Shown: piece by piece, positions 1-7,912 of the stretch
Position numbering within the stretch: the stretch's first letter is position 1
How the letters are laid out: every line of letters begins with the position of its first letter
NCBI RefSeq assembly: GCF_000382225.1
Contig: NZ_KB907800.1
Location: 62,001-126,000, forward strand
Length of the DNA: 64,000 nt
Reading direction: 5' to 3'
Origin: Hymenobacter aerophilus DSM 13606
Lineage (GTDB): Bacteria; Bacteroidota; Bacteroidia; Cytophagales; Hymenobacteraceae
Made by a program: the position numbers and the translations under genes
Notes under the pieces: generated by a model
Database searches by the model: none
Seen by the model: only the letters and a program-made list of their open reading frames with translations
What the model was told of the DNA's origin: nothing

Positions 1-306
1 GCCCAGTACCGCGTGCCCCCGCACAAAAACCTGAGCACCGATTTCCACGTGTTTTCCGCCGTCTGGACGCCCACCGAAGTGACTTTCTACCTCGACCGGC
101 GCAAATTGCGCACGGTGCCGGCCAGCCAGGTGCCCACCCGGGCCTTCCCCGCCACCATCATCGTCAACCAGGCTGTGGTGTCGTATGCCGATGTAAGCAC
201 CTGGCCCGTCGGCCCCACCGGACCCTACAGCAGCCTGGTCGTGGATTACATTAAAGTGTACAAGCTACGGGCGACGCTGCCTGCCCCAGCCCGGTCGAAG
301 CCTTGA
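1..306 (+). CDS. Glycoside hydrolase family 16 protein, C-terminal fragment (5' end outside window)
   Basis: The frame is open from base 1, so the start lies upstream of the window. About 100 residues are visible. They match the end of a GH16 (laminarinase/beta-glucanase-like) jelly-roll: a FHVFSAVW segment, a strand ending in FYLDRRKL, and a closing DYIKVYKL strand. Family members cleave beta-1,3 or beta-1,3-1,4 glucans or related galactans outside the cytoplasm. The catalytic ExDxxE motif would lie upstream and cannot be checked, so substrate and activity are unknown. The last 15 residues are Pro/Ala-rich and lie past the domain; there is no T9SS domain after it. A strong hairpin follows 27 nt after the stop. 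Confidence 0.75.
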   Translation, partial: AQYRVPPHKNLSTDFHVFSAVWTPTEVTFYLDRRKLRTVPASQVPTRAFPATIIVNQAVVSYADVSTWPVGPTGPYSSLVVDYIKVYKLRATLPAPARSKP

Positions 307-333
307 GCCGGTTTCGGCCACGCCCTCAGCCCA

Positions 334-378
334 ACAATGCCCCGGCTTCTGCTACTTACGCAGAAACCGGGGCATTGT
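334..378. terminator. Bidirectional hairpin between convergent genes
   Basis: A perfect 12-bp arm pair (334-345 and 367-378, core CAATGCCCCGG) extends inward with one mismatch and encloses a short loop. It lies between the GH16 stop and the stop of the convergent L,D-transpeptidase gene, so it could end both transcripts. There is no long T-run on either side. Confidence 0.6.
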
Positions 379-400
379 CGGATTAGCCAGGAAGTTGAAG

Positions 401-1240
401 CTAAATGAGCTGGTTGCCGCCCAGCAGCGTGTTCACGGCCACATCCTGGTTGAGGTATTTGGAAGAGTAGCGGCTGTCGGGGCCGTTGATGAACATAGCC
501 GTCTGGCCGCCGATGGCTTCGATGATGGCGTCCTTCTGGTCCATGGGCAGGGCCGGGCAGCCGAGGCTGCGGCCCAGGCGGCCATTCTGCCGGATAAACT
601 CCTCGCTCACGTAATCGGCGCCATGCATGACCACGGAGCGCATCAGGGCGTTGGTATTGTAGCCCTCATCGAGGCCGGCCAGCTTCAGCGAGCGGCCATG
701 CTTGCCCACATATTCACCTTCGGTTACGTAGAAGCCCAGGCTGCTTTTGTTCGACTCGTTTTCGTTGGAGAAGGTGGTGGCCACGTTTTCGCCCGAGTTG
801 CGGCCGTGCGCCACCAGCGTGTGGAACTTCACCTGCTTGGCTTCCAGATCAAGCACCCACAGGCGCTTTTCGGTGGAAGGCAAACTGAAATCGACGACGG
901 TGAGCAGCTTTTTGTCGCTGAGCTTATCGGTTTCTTCCAGGTTGAGGTAGCCGGTCATGGCCTTCTCGAACACTTCGAAGGTCAGGCCCTGCTGCTCCAC
1001 CTGCAGGTCGCGGTACAGGTCGCGCACTTTCTGGTCGAAGAGCTGGGCTTTGGAAACGACCACCGGCGCCGGGGCCGGCAGATGCAGTTTGGAGCCGGCC
1101 GCCGCGGCCTTGGAGCGCGTAACCGGGGCCGCCATGGGCGTAGCCATAAACAGCGCCGCCACGAACGGCAACACCCGCCGAGCCAGACGGCGCGACTTCA
1201 ACTTGAGCCGCTGACGGCGAACCACACTTGTATTTTCCAT
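401..1240 (-). CDS. Murein L,D-transpeptidase catalytic domain family protein (YkuD_2 type)
   Basis: A 279-residue protein using the ATG at 1240 (MENTSVV); the frame extends further upstream but without conserved sequence. An Arg-rich N-terminus is followed by a hydrophobic stretch (VLPFVAALFMATPMA), a signal peptide or anchor. The YkuD_2-type domain contains an early GYLNL block, VVDFSLPSTEKRLWVLDL, AHGRNSG, a His in MHGADY (about H206) and the Cys in SLGCPALP (about C228), expected to be the catalytic pair. Family members are predicted to act on peptidoglycan cross-links, but few have been tested. A second copy of the same family lies directly upstream on the same strand, so this is probably a paralogous pair. 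Confidence 0.85.
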   Translation of the reverse strand: MENTSVVRRQRLKLKSRRLARRVLPFVAALFMATPMAAPVTRSKAAAAGSKLHLPAPAPVVVSKAQLFDQKVRDLYRDLQVEQQGLTFEVFEKAMTGYLNLEETDKLSDKKLLTVVDFSLPSTEKRLWVLDLEAKQVKFHTLVAHGRNSGENVATTFSNENESNKSSLGFYVTEGEYVGKHGRSLKLAGLDEGYNTNALMRSVVMHGADYVSEEFIRQNGRLGRSLGCPALPMDQKDAIIEAIGGQTAMFINGPDSRYSSKYLNQDVAVNTLLGGNQLI

Positions 1241-1410
1241 CTTCACAGGTCGTTTCAGTTGCAGAAATTCGGTTGCGAAACAGGCCCCACCGCGCACGGC
1301 AGGCCTGGTTATCAGTTTATACGCAACCGCCTAAAACCCGGACGCACGGCGTCGCAAATTTGGGGTGCTGGTGTTATAACATAGCGTTTGCCGAATTGAT
1401 TCCGCCCGGC

Positions 1411-2265
1411 CTATTGCCAGCCCTGCATCGCCAGCCGCCGCGCCGCGCCGGAAGCATCGAGCCACTTCGACTCGGCGCCGGGGCCGCTGAGGTAGAGGCA
1501 GCCGCCTTCGCCCACGGCCCCGATGATGGCCCGGTACTGGTCGGGCGGCAGGGCGGGGCAGCCGCGGCTGTTGCCGGCCTGGCCGTGGCGCTGCAGATAG
1601 GCCGGGCTCACGTAATCGGCGCTGTGCAGCACCACGTAGCGGCGCAGGGCATTGTCGTTCTGGCCCGCATCAAGGCCCCGCAGGCGGCGCGACAGGCCGT
1701 GCTTGCCCCGGTAGGTGTCCTGGGTGCGGTAGAAACCCAGCGCCGTGCAGGCCGATTTGATGGTGTTGGAGAAGCGCCGGGCGCGCAGGCCCTCGCCCGA
1801 GCCGCGGCCGTGGGCCACAGGACTGCGGTGCAGCACCTGGCCGGCCCGCAAATCGAGCACCCACAGCCGCGGCTCTGAGGAAGGCAAATCCATATCGACC
1901 ACGGCCAGCACGCCGGGGCGGCTGATGCGGCCGGCCTGCCGCAGGTTGAGGTAGCCCACGCAGGCCCGCTCCAGCACTTCGGGCCGCAGCGCGGCTGCCT
2001 GTGGGCCTAAACTGGCGTGCAGCCCGGCCACGGCCGCGCGCAGCTCGGGCGACAAATCGGGCAATGGTGCCAGTGGCGTGGGGGCCAGTGAATCAGTCTC
2101 TGCCGGCAGCGCCGCCGGAGTTGGCACCGCTGCCGGAGCCACCAGTGGTACTCGGGCGGCCGCTACCTCGCCGCCCGCCGACTGGCAGCCGGCCCCTACC
2201 CCGGCCAGCCCCAGCAGACTCAGTAGCAGAACGGGGAGGCGGAAAAGGGAGGCGGAATGTTTCAT
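1411..2265 (-). CDS. Murein L,D-transpeptidase catalytic domain family protein (YkuD_2 type), second copy
   Basis: 284 residues from the ATG at 2265 (MKHSASLF). The start is chosen because a signal peptide follows at once: a hydrophobic core, then GVGAGC, a possible but non-ideal lipobox. A Pro/Ala-rich linker of roughly 60 residues separates it from the catalytic domain. Shared landmarks with the downstream paralogue are GYLNL, VVDMDLPSSEPRLWVLDL, AHGRGSGE, the His in LHSADY (about H214) and the Cys in SRGCPALP (about C236). The protein is probably periplasmic, perhaps lipid-anchored. The 170-nt gap to the next copy shows no obvious terminator, so the two could be co-transcribed. Confidence 0.85.
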   Translation of the reverse strand: MKHSASLFRLPVLLLSLLGLAGVGAGCQSAGGEVAAARVPLVAPAAVPTPAALPAETDSLAPTPLAPLPDLSPELRAAVAGLHASLGPQAAALRPEVLERACVGYLNLRQAGRISRPGVLAVVDMDLPSSEPRLWVLDLRAGQVLHRSPVAHGRGSGEGLRARRFSNTIKSACTALGFYRTQDTYRGKHGLSRRLRGLDAGQNDNALRRYVVLHSADYVSPAYLQRHGQAGNSRGCPALPPDQYRAIIGAVGEGGCLYLSGPGAESKWLDASGAARRLAMQGWQ

Positions 2266-2350
2266 GCGTAGCGGGTGGTTCGGGCCCAAAATCCGCATTT
2301 CCGTCGCCGGATGCAAATAAAGATTACCGCGAAGCCTTATCAACATTCAC

Positions 2351-2386
2351 AAAAAAGGCCGCTTCCCGATATGGAAAGCGGCCTTT
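2351..2386 (-). terminator. Rho-independent terminator
   Basis: An 11-bp stem (2354-2364 and 2376-2386, core AAAGGCCGCTT) is followed on the minus strand by a run of six T. It starts 5 nt after the stop of the small ORF at 2391-2600 and probably ends the receptor cluster transcript. Confidence 0.8.
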
Positions 2387-2390
2387 GTAG

Positions 2391-2600
2391 CTACCAGCGC
2401 TTAGCCGAGCTGTGCGGCGCCGAGCGGGCGTGGGTGCGGCAGCGGGCCTGGGCTTTTACCTCCTGCTGCCGCTGCCGGGTGCCCGGCGGCAGTGGCGGTG
2501 GGGCGCCAACAGCGGGCGAGGGCGTAACAGCCGGGCTGGTCAGGGCCTGGCGGATGATAGCCTGGGTATCGGCGGAGTTCTGAAAAACGGAGAAAGACAT
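2391..2600 (-). CDS. Small hypothetical protein (69 aa)
   Basis: The short frame starts at ATG 2600 (MSFSVFQNSADTQ). It lies between the TonB-dependent receptor stop and a clear terminator on the same strand. The product is a helical N-terminal segment followed by a Pro-rich middle and a basic C-terminus (RQRQQEVKAQARCRTHARS). It has no signal peptide, membrane segment or domain I recognise. Its position between a receptor gene and that gene's terminator is the main argument that it is real. It could also be non-coding 3' UTR. Confidence 0.4.
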   Translation of the reverse strand: MSFSVFQNSADTQAIIRQALTSPAVTPSPAVGAPPPLPPGTRQRQQEVKAQARCRTHARSAPHSSAKRW

Positions 2601-2687
2601 GGTACAGAAAAATAAGGATGAAAAATGGCCCGGAACGGGCACCTGCCAGGTGCGGCGGGCTACAAAGCCCGCCCTCAAGCGGCCAGC

Positions 2688-4976
2688 CTAGAAAAACAGG
2701 CTGGCGTTGAGCTTGGCGTAGAAGGGCGTGCCGGGTGTGAAGTGCAGCTCCGACACGGGAGCCGCCTCGTTGCGCAAGCGGGTGGTCGTATCAAATTGGG
2801 CCTGATTCCACTCCACATTCAGCAGGTTTTCGACGGTGGCACCCACCTGGAAACGGCTTTTCGTGTAACTCACGATGGCATCGAGCAGAAAGTAGCCCCG
2901 GGCCCGCACCGAGTTGTCCTCGTTGGCCGCCCGCGAGTCGATGTGGCGGTAGCGCAGGCTGGCGCCGAGGCCGCCGGGGGCCCGCAGGGTGAGGCCACCG
3001 ATGCTGGTGAGGCTGGGGGCCAACGGAATCCGGTTGGCCCCGTCGGGCTCGTCTACCAATCGGCCGCGGCTCAGGTTCAGGTCCACGTCGGCGAAGAGCA
3101 GGCGCGTGAGCTGGTAGCGGGCCGAGAGGTCGAGGCCCAGGCGGCGGGTGCGGCCGGCGCTTTCCACTACGCCCTCGTCGCCCACATACACCAGCTCGTC
3201 CTGCAAATGCAGGGCCCACAGCGCGGCATTCACCACCAGCGCGGGCACCGGCTTGAAGGTGCCGCCCACCTCGTAGCCAATGGCGCGGGGCAGCACGTTG
3301 GCCGTGGCGTTGGTGACTACAGCCCGGGCATCGTTGGAGTGGAAGCCCAGGCCCGAGCGCACAAACAGCTGCACGGCCGGATTTACATCGTAGTACAGGT
3401 TCAGCTTGGGGCTGATGCGGCCCTTGCCGGCCTTGCCCGAGGCCGAATCGGCGGCCGCCCGGTCTTCGTGGAAAGCAAAGCGGAAGTAATCGGCCCGCAG
3501 GGCGGCGTTGAGCGTAAGCCGGTCGGTGAGGCCCAGCGTGCCTTCGAGGTAGCCGTTGACGTTCTGCTCGTACACCCGGCCCGAGCGAATGGTATCGATT
3601 ACCGTGCGACGCACCGCGTTGCGCAGGGCAATGTGCGTGTCGTCGAGGCGGGTGCCCAGGCCGGCCACGGTGCGCAGCGTGCGGCTACCCAGCTGGAAGT
3701 CGCGGCTGTAGGTGCCGGTGTAGCCGTAGAGGTTGCGCGCGTCGGTCTGCCGGATTTCGTCGCCAGATAACGGGTTGTTCAGGAAGAACGTGAAGTTGGA
3801 GTACAGGTTGAAATCGTAGCGCGTGTAGTACACCTGCTGGCGCAACACGGCGTTGTGGGGCAGGTCGGTGGTGAGCACGGCCGTGGCGTTGGTGCGGCTG
3901 GTGGAGCCGCCCTCGCTGGGGTCGATGCTGCCGAAGCGCGAAATCGTGCCGTTTTCCACCCCGCGCTCCGGAATCTGGCCCGAGGCGTCCCACTCCGAGC
4001 CGAACTGCGAGCCGAGCACCATCAGCGAGGTGCGGTCGGAGAGCTGGCCGGTGTACTTGGCCAGGCCGTTGAAGCGCCTGAAATCCTGCTTGGCGTCGAA
4101 GTACGAGTTGGTGAAGTAGTACTCGCCGGCCACGTAGGCGGCGGCCGGCCGCTGGCCCGCGGCCCGCACCGGCAGCAGGTTCACCAGGGCCACTGCCCGG
4201 TAGGTATCAAACTGGCCCACTTCGAACTTTACCTGGCTGCGGTCGAGGCGGGTTTTGGTGGTGAACTCGCCCGCGCCGGCGGTGGCAAAGTCGCCGAACC
4301 GCGCCGTGTAGGGGCCCTTATACACCCGCAGCTGGTCGACCGTCTCCGGTATCACGAAGTGGAAATCGGCGTAGCCCTGCCCGTGGGCGTGGCTGACCAT
4401 GTTCACCGGCAAGCCATCAATGCTCACGTTGAAGTCGGTGCCGTGGTCGGCGTCGAAGCCGCGCACGAAAATCTGCTCGGCCTTGCCGCCGCCCGCGTGC
4501 TGGGCAATCACCAGGCCCGGCACCAGCGGCAGCAGGTCCTGCGCCGAATTAACGGGCCGCAGCAGCTTGTCGATATTTGAAATAACGGCCAGCGACTGGT
4601 TGGGGTCGCGGGGCTGCGACACTGTCACTTCTGACAAAGCCAGCGAGGTGGTGGGCAGGCGCAGCGCCACCGCGGCAGTCTGGCCGGCGGCAACGGTTAC
4701 GGTTTGCTGGCGGGCGCCGTAGCCCAGGCCCGCCGCCTGCACCACGTAGGTGCCGGCCGGCAGGCCCGTAAGCCGGAACCGGCCCAGTTCGTCGGCCACG
4801 GTGGCAGCGCCCACCCGGTCGAGTACCCGCACGTTTACCCCGCTCAGGGGCCGGCCGGAAGCCGAATCGGCCACGGTGCCGCGTAGCACGGCGTTGCTTT
4901 GAGCGTGGGCTTCGGGCCCGCACGCCAGCGCCGCCAGCACCGTGCCGGTTGCGGTTATCCAATAAAAAAGGCGCAT
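2688..4976 (-). CDS. TonB-dependent receptor with carboxypeptidase-regulatory-like N-terminal domain
   Basis: 762 residues from ATG 4976 (MRLFYW). A signal peptide ends near AHAQ. A carboxypeptidase-regulatory-like beta-sandwich follows (about 28-110), then a plug domain (about 130-230) and a 22-strand-type barrel ending in an aromatic residue (SLFF), as expected for an outer-membrane protein. The plug is unusually His-rich: H160, H178, H196, H198 and H206, in DADHGTD and SHAHGQGYADFHF contexts. This may mark a metal-related receptor subfamily. The ligand is unknown and there is no SusD partner, so it is not a glycan-utilisation pair. A small secreted protein, a HupE/UreJ protein, a TPR protein and a DUF4331 protein lie upstream on the same strand. 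Confidence 0.9.
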   Translation of the reverse strand: MRLFYWITATGTVLAALACGPEAHAQSNAVLRGTVADSASGRPLSGVNVRVLDRVGAATVADELGRFRLTGLPAGTYVVQAAGLGYGARQQTVTVAAGQTAAVALRLPTTSLALSEVTVSQPRDPNQSLAVISNIDKLLRPVNSAQDLLPLVPGLVIAQHAGGGKAEQIFVRGFDADHGTDFNVSIDGLPVNMVSHAHGQGYADFHFVIPETVDQLRVYKGPYTARFGDFATAGAGEFTTKTRLDRSQVKFEVGQFDTYRAVALVNLLPVRAAGQRPAAAYVAGEYYFTNSYFDAKQDFRRFNGLAKYTGQLSDRTSLMVLGSQFGSEWDASGQIPERGVENGTISRFGSIDPSEGGSTSRTNATAVLTTDLPHNAVLRQQVYYTRYDFNLYSNFTFFLNNPLSGDEIRQTDARNLYGYTGTYSRDFQLGSRTLRTVAGLGTRLDDTHIALRNAVRRTVIDTIRSGRVYEQNVNGYLEGTLGLTDRLTLNAALRADYFRFAFHEDRAAADSASGKAGKGRISPKLNLYYDVNPAVQLFVRSGLGFHSNDARAVVTNATANVLPRAIGYEVGGTFKPVPALVVNAALWALHLQDELVYVGDEGVVESAGRTRRLGLDLSARYQLTRLLFADVDLNLSRGRLVDEPDGANRIPLAPSLTSIGGLTLRAPGGLGASLRYRHIDSRAANEDNSVRARGYFLLDAIVSYTKSRFQVGATVENLLNVEWNQAQFDTTTRLRNEAAPVSELHFTPGTPFYAKLNASLFF

Positions 4977-5107
4977 AGTGCAGCCGTATGGCAACGCGCC
5001 GCGCCGGGCTTTTGGCCCACTGGCAACGCGTCTAAGTCAGAAAATAAGTTGATACCGGCCCCGCATACGGCGCGGCCTGCGCCGCCCTATGCGGGCGGCG
5101 GCTCAGC

Positions 5108-5497
5108 TTATCCCCAACGGGGCGGCTGCTCCGGAATCAGCCGGATGCCGGCTGCTACGGCCGGCTCGGTGGCCGGGTGGTACAGCACAAACTGCCGGAA
5201 GCGCGCCGTTGGCAGACGGAGCGGCACTTCGGACAGGCAATGCAGGTCGATGCTTTTGGCCGATGCCAGCAGCTGGGCCGTGGTGTGGGTCCGGGGCTGG
5301 GCCTGCACCGCCAACTGGTCGCCGTTGCAGGTATCGAAGCAGTCGAGGCGCAGGTAGTTTTCGTGCTGGCAGGCGGCGCTGTGCACGTAGGGGTTCGCAG
5401 CCGTAGGGCCCGGCGCCTCGGGCCGCCCCACCAGACCCGCACCGATGCCTCCCAGGTAGGGTAGCAAAAGCAGCAGCAGGAGCAGGTGGCGGAGCAT
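5108..5497 (-). CDS. Small secreted Cys-containing hypothetical protein
   Basis: 129 residues beginning MLRHLLLLLLLLPYL, a clear signal peptide or anchor. The mature part has four Cys (C43, C53, C57, C87) and scattered His, in AACQHENY, LDCFDTCNGD and DLHCLSE contexts. This suits disulfides or metal binding in the periplasm. I do not recognise the family. It lies about 130 nt upstream of the receptor gene on the same strand and downstream of the HupE/UreJ-like gene, so it may be an accessory of that transport locus. Function unknown. Confidence 0.6.
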   Translation of the reverse strand: MLRHLLLLLLLLPYLGGIGAGLVGRPEAPGPTAANPYVHSAACQHENYLRLDCFDTCNGDQLAVQAQPRTHTTAQLLASAKSIDLHCLSEVPLRLPTARFRQFVLYHPATEPAVAAGIRLIPEQPPRWG

Positions 5498-5521
5498 TGG
5501 TGATTTGGTGATTTAGAAAAG

Positions 5522-5625
5522 GAACGTCATGCTGAGCGCAGTCGAAGCATCTCTACCGCAATGGTAACCTTATCGACTGCAACGAAGCGGTAGAGATGCT
5601 TCGGCTGCGCTCAGCATGACCGTTC
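5522..5625. repeat. Long intergenic palindrome, GTCATGCTGAGCG type
   Basis: Arms of about 38 nt (5522-5559 and 5587-5625) differ by one substitution and one indel and enclose a loop of about 27 nt. The outer end reads GAACGTCATGCTGAGCG. The same kind of arm recurs at 12354-12458 and 35613-35714. It lies between the HupE-like gene and the small secreted gene. Confidence 0.85.
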
Positions 5626-5654
5626 TTTTTCATTTCCTTTCTGTTCGATTTGAT

Positions 5655-6365
5655 TCAACTCAGTCGTTCAAAAGTCCAGTAGGCGGCCATGAGGGCAATA
5701 ACTACCGAGGCGGGCACGAGTACCCGGCGCTTGTACCAGGGCTTGCCGGCGGCCCAGCGGCCAATCAGCAGCCAGGCCAGCAGTATTACCGAAACCTGCC
5801 CCATTTCTACCCCAATATTAAAAGCTACCAACGACTCGGCAAACATATTCGGCGGCAGCCCCAGGCCCGTGAGGGCACCGGCAAAGCCCAGCCCGTGCAG
5901 CAGCCCGAACCCGAACACCACCACAATGCGCCACGGATTCAGGCGCTCGACCACGATGTTTTCGATGGCCACGAACAGAATCGACAGCGCAATCAACGGC
6001 TCAATCAGGCTGGCCGGCGGCGATACGACCCCGTAAATGGCCATTCCCAGCGTGATGGAGTGCGCCACCGTGAAGGCCGTAGCCTGCCAGAGCACCGGCT
6101 TGAGGCGCGGCTCCAGCAGGTATAAGCTCAGCACGAACAGCACGTGGTCGAGGCCCAGCGGCAGAATGTGGGTGTAGCCGAGCTGCAGGTAGGTGAGGAA
6201 AATATCGGTGCGCGAGAGTTTGCTTAAATCCACATCGAGCACGTGCGCGCCGGCCGTTGCTGGCACCAGCAGCAGCACGGCAATCAATGGCACATAGCAA
6301 ACGAAGCGGGCAGCGCGCATGCGTGGTTTGAGGTTAAATTTCAGGAGCGGCCTGATACCGTTCAT
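5655..6365 (-). CDS. HupE/UreJ family membrane protein
   Basis: 236 residues from ATG 6365 (MNGIRPLL), 20 nt after the TPR gene; ATG 6320 (MRAARF) is an alternative that leaves a compact signal peptide ending TAGAH. Several membrane helices follow. The diagnostic block HILPLGLDH (H66, D73, H74) matches the HPxxGxDH-like signature of HupE/UreJ proteins. Further His lie in TVAHSITLG (H102) and FGLLHGLGFAG (H157). Characterised relatives move or help insert nickel or cobalt, but this PF13795-type branch is uncharacterised. No urease or hydrogenase genes are nearby, so metal specificity is only inferred. Confidence 0.8.
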   Translation of the reverse strand: MNGIRPLLKFNLKPRMRAARFVCYVPLIAVLLLVPATAGAHVLDVDLSKLSRTDIFLTYLQLGYTHILPLGLDHVLFVLSLYLLEPRLKPVLWQATAFTVAHSITLGMAIYGVVSPPASLIEPLIALSILFVAIENIVVERLNPWRIVVVFGFGLLHGLGFAGALTGLGLPPNMFAESLVAFNIGVEMGQVSVILLAWLLIGRWAAGKPWYKRRVLVPASVVIALMAAYWTFERLS

Positions 6366-6385
6366 TTTTTCAGCAAGCCCCGCCC

Positions 6386-7711
6386 CTACCGCACGGCCAG
6401 CAGCTGGCGGCCTTCCTCGGCAAGGTCGATTCGTAGATAAGGGTTGATGGCCAGGGCCTGCCTGATGAGGGCCTGCCCTTCGGCGGACTGGCCGTTTTTG
6501 GAGGCAATCAGGCCGGCGCGGCACAGCAGCACCGGGCTTTGGGAGTTGGTGCGGCGGGCCGCTTTCATATAGGTAGCGGCGGCCGGATAGTCGCCGCGCT
6601 TGTACGCCACCCAGGCCAGGGTTTCGTTCACGTCGATGTTGTCCGGACGGCGGTCATATTCAATTTTGGCGTGGGCCAGGGCTTTGTCCAGCTCCCCGGT
6701 TTTGAGGTAGGCATAGGCCAGCTCACGGTCGGCGTAGTGGCCCAGGTCCTCGTTCTCGTCGGCCTCGTTGGCGGCCGAGGCAAGCATGTCAATAGCTTCC
6801 GCTTCCATTTTTTTGGCTTCGGCGGGTTGCTGGTTGAGACGGTAGAGGTCGGCCAGCTCGTCGGCAAAGGCGTAATCCTTTACCGTGTTGCGGGCCTGCT
6901 CCAGGTACTTGATGGCCGCCGGATAGTTCTGGCGGGCCTGCTCGACGCGGCCGAGTCCGGCCAGTGCGTAGGCGTAGTACGGCCGGGCTGCCAGGGCCGT
7001 GCGGTAGGCCCGCTCGGCGTTGGGCAGGTCGCCGGTGGTTTCGTAGAGGTGGCCCAGCGTCACGCGGGCCCACTCGGTTTGCTCCAGGCCTACGTAGCCG
7101 GCCTGCACGGCCATTTGCATGGCCTCGATGGCGCCGGGCAGGTCGCCGTGGATTTCGCGCAGGTACGATACGCGCGAGTAGGAGCGCAAATCGGGGCGCA
7201 CGGCGTTCATCTTGTCGGCCATTTTGATGGCCTCGGCGTAACGGCCCAGCTCCACGTTGGCGTCGCAGAGCAACCCGTACACGAAAGCGTTGTTGGGGTT
7301 GATGGCCACGGCTTTCTCCGCCACGGCCAGCCCCTCCGAAAAGTGGTGCTGGGTCAGGCTCAGCGAGGCCTTGCAGCACAGGGCCTCGAAGTTCTCGGGC
7401 TCAGCTTGCAGCACTTCATTCAGCAGCTGCATGGCGGCCGTGTCGTAGTACGGGTGGTCGCCGGTTACGCGGGCTTCCTGCATGTAGGCCTGGGCCAGCA
7501 GCACTTTGGATTTGGTGTCGTCGGGCTTGGCGCGCAGCCTGGCCAGCAGGCCCTCAATGGCGGCCTTGGTGTTCAGCCACTCGCCTCCGGCCGCCAAATC
7601 GCCACGACGCTCGCGCAGTTGCGGCACGGGCTCGGGCTTTTGGGTCAGGAAGATGGCAGCCGCGGCGGCCACAAACAGCACCAGCAGCAAGGGGTAAAGG
7701 TATTTTCTCAC
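6386..7711 (-). CDS. Membrane-anchored tetratricopeptide repeat protein
   Basis: 441 residues if translation begins at GTG 7711 (VRKYLYPLLL). This start is preferred because a transmembrane/signal segment (LYPLLLVLFVAAAAAIFL) follows immediately and because two hairpins lie just upstream; the frame stays open to 7852. The rest is a run of TPR units, for example residues resembling ALCCKASLSLTQHHFSEGL and AYRTALAARPYYAYALAGLG. It is a helical scaffold probably facing the periplasm. TPR proteins mediate protein contacts, so it may tie together products of this cluster. It lies between the DUF4331 and HupE-like genes. Confidence 0.85.
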   Translation of the reverse strand: MRKYLYPLLLVLFVAAAAAIFLTQKPEPVPQLRERRGDLAAGGEWLNTKAAIEGLLARLRAKPDDTKSKVLLAQAYMQEARVTGDHPYYDTAAMQLLNEVLQAEPENFEALCCKASLSLTQHHFSEGLAVAEKAVAINPNNAFVYGLLCDANVELGRYAEAIKMADKMNAVRPDLRSYSRVSYLREIHGDLPGAIEAMQMAVQAGYVGLEQTEWARVTLGHLYETTGDLPNAERAYRTALAARPYYAYALAGLGRVEQARQNYPAAIKYLEQARNTVKDYAFADELADLYRLNQQPAEAKKMEAEAIDMLASAANEADENEDLGHYADRELAYAYLKTGELDKALAHAKIEYDRRPDNIDVNETLAWVAYKRGDYPAAATYMKAARRTNSQSPVLLCRAGLIASKNGQSAEGQALIRQALAINPYLRIDLAEEGRQLLAVR

Positions 7712-7777
7712 AGCGGACAGCTTAAGCAGGCGGAAGATACTCGGAATCGGGCGGGCGCCAGTTGGGCGGGCGCAAGC

Positions 7778-7906
7778 AAGGGAACCGACCGCAAAGCCGG
7801 TTCCCTTCTCCACGGACAACAGGATAGCCGGACTCACCCAGGGCCCGGCCATCCGTACGCCGGTCGGCGGCCGGCATCGGCCGCTAGAGCCGCTCCGGCC
7901 GCCGAC
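7778..7906 (-). terminator. Two hairpins between DUF4331 and TPR genes
   Basis: The first, 7 nt after the DUF4331 stop, is a perfect 12-bp GC-rich stem (7863-7874 and 7895-7906). The second is a perfect 10-bp stem (7778-7787 and 7798-7807, AAGGGAACCG). Neither has a good T-run, so they may attenuate or protect mRNA rather than end transcription fully. Confidence 0.5.
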
Positions 7907-7912
7907 GGGCGG

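Noticed and set aside
2625-3770. 381-codon plus-strand frame over the TonB receptor gene
   Set aside because: Antisense shadow of the barrel; the receptor frame has signal peptide, plug and an aromatic C-terminus.
5522-5625. Insertion sequence or transposon end
   Set aside because: Only a palindrome is present; no transposase frame or target duplication could be seen on either side.
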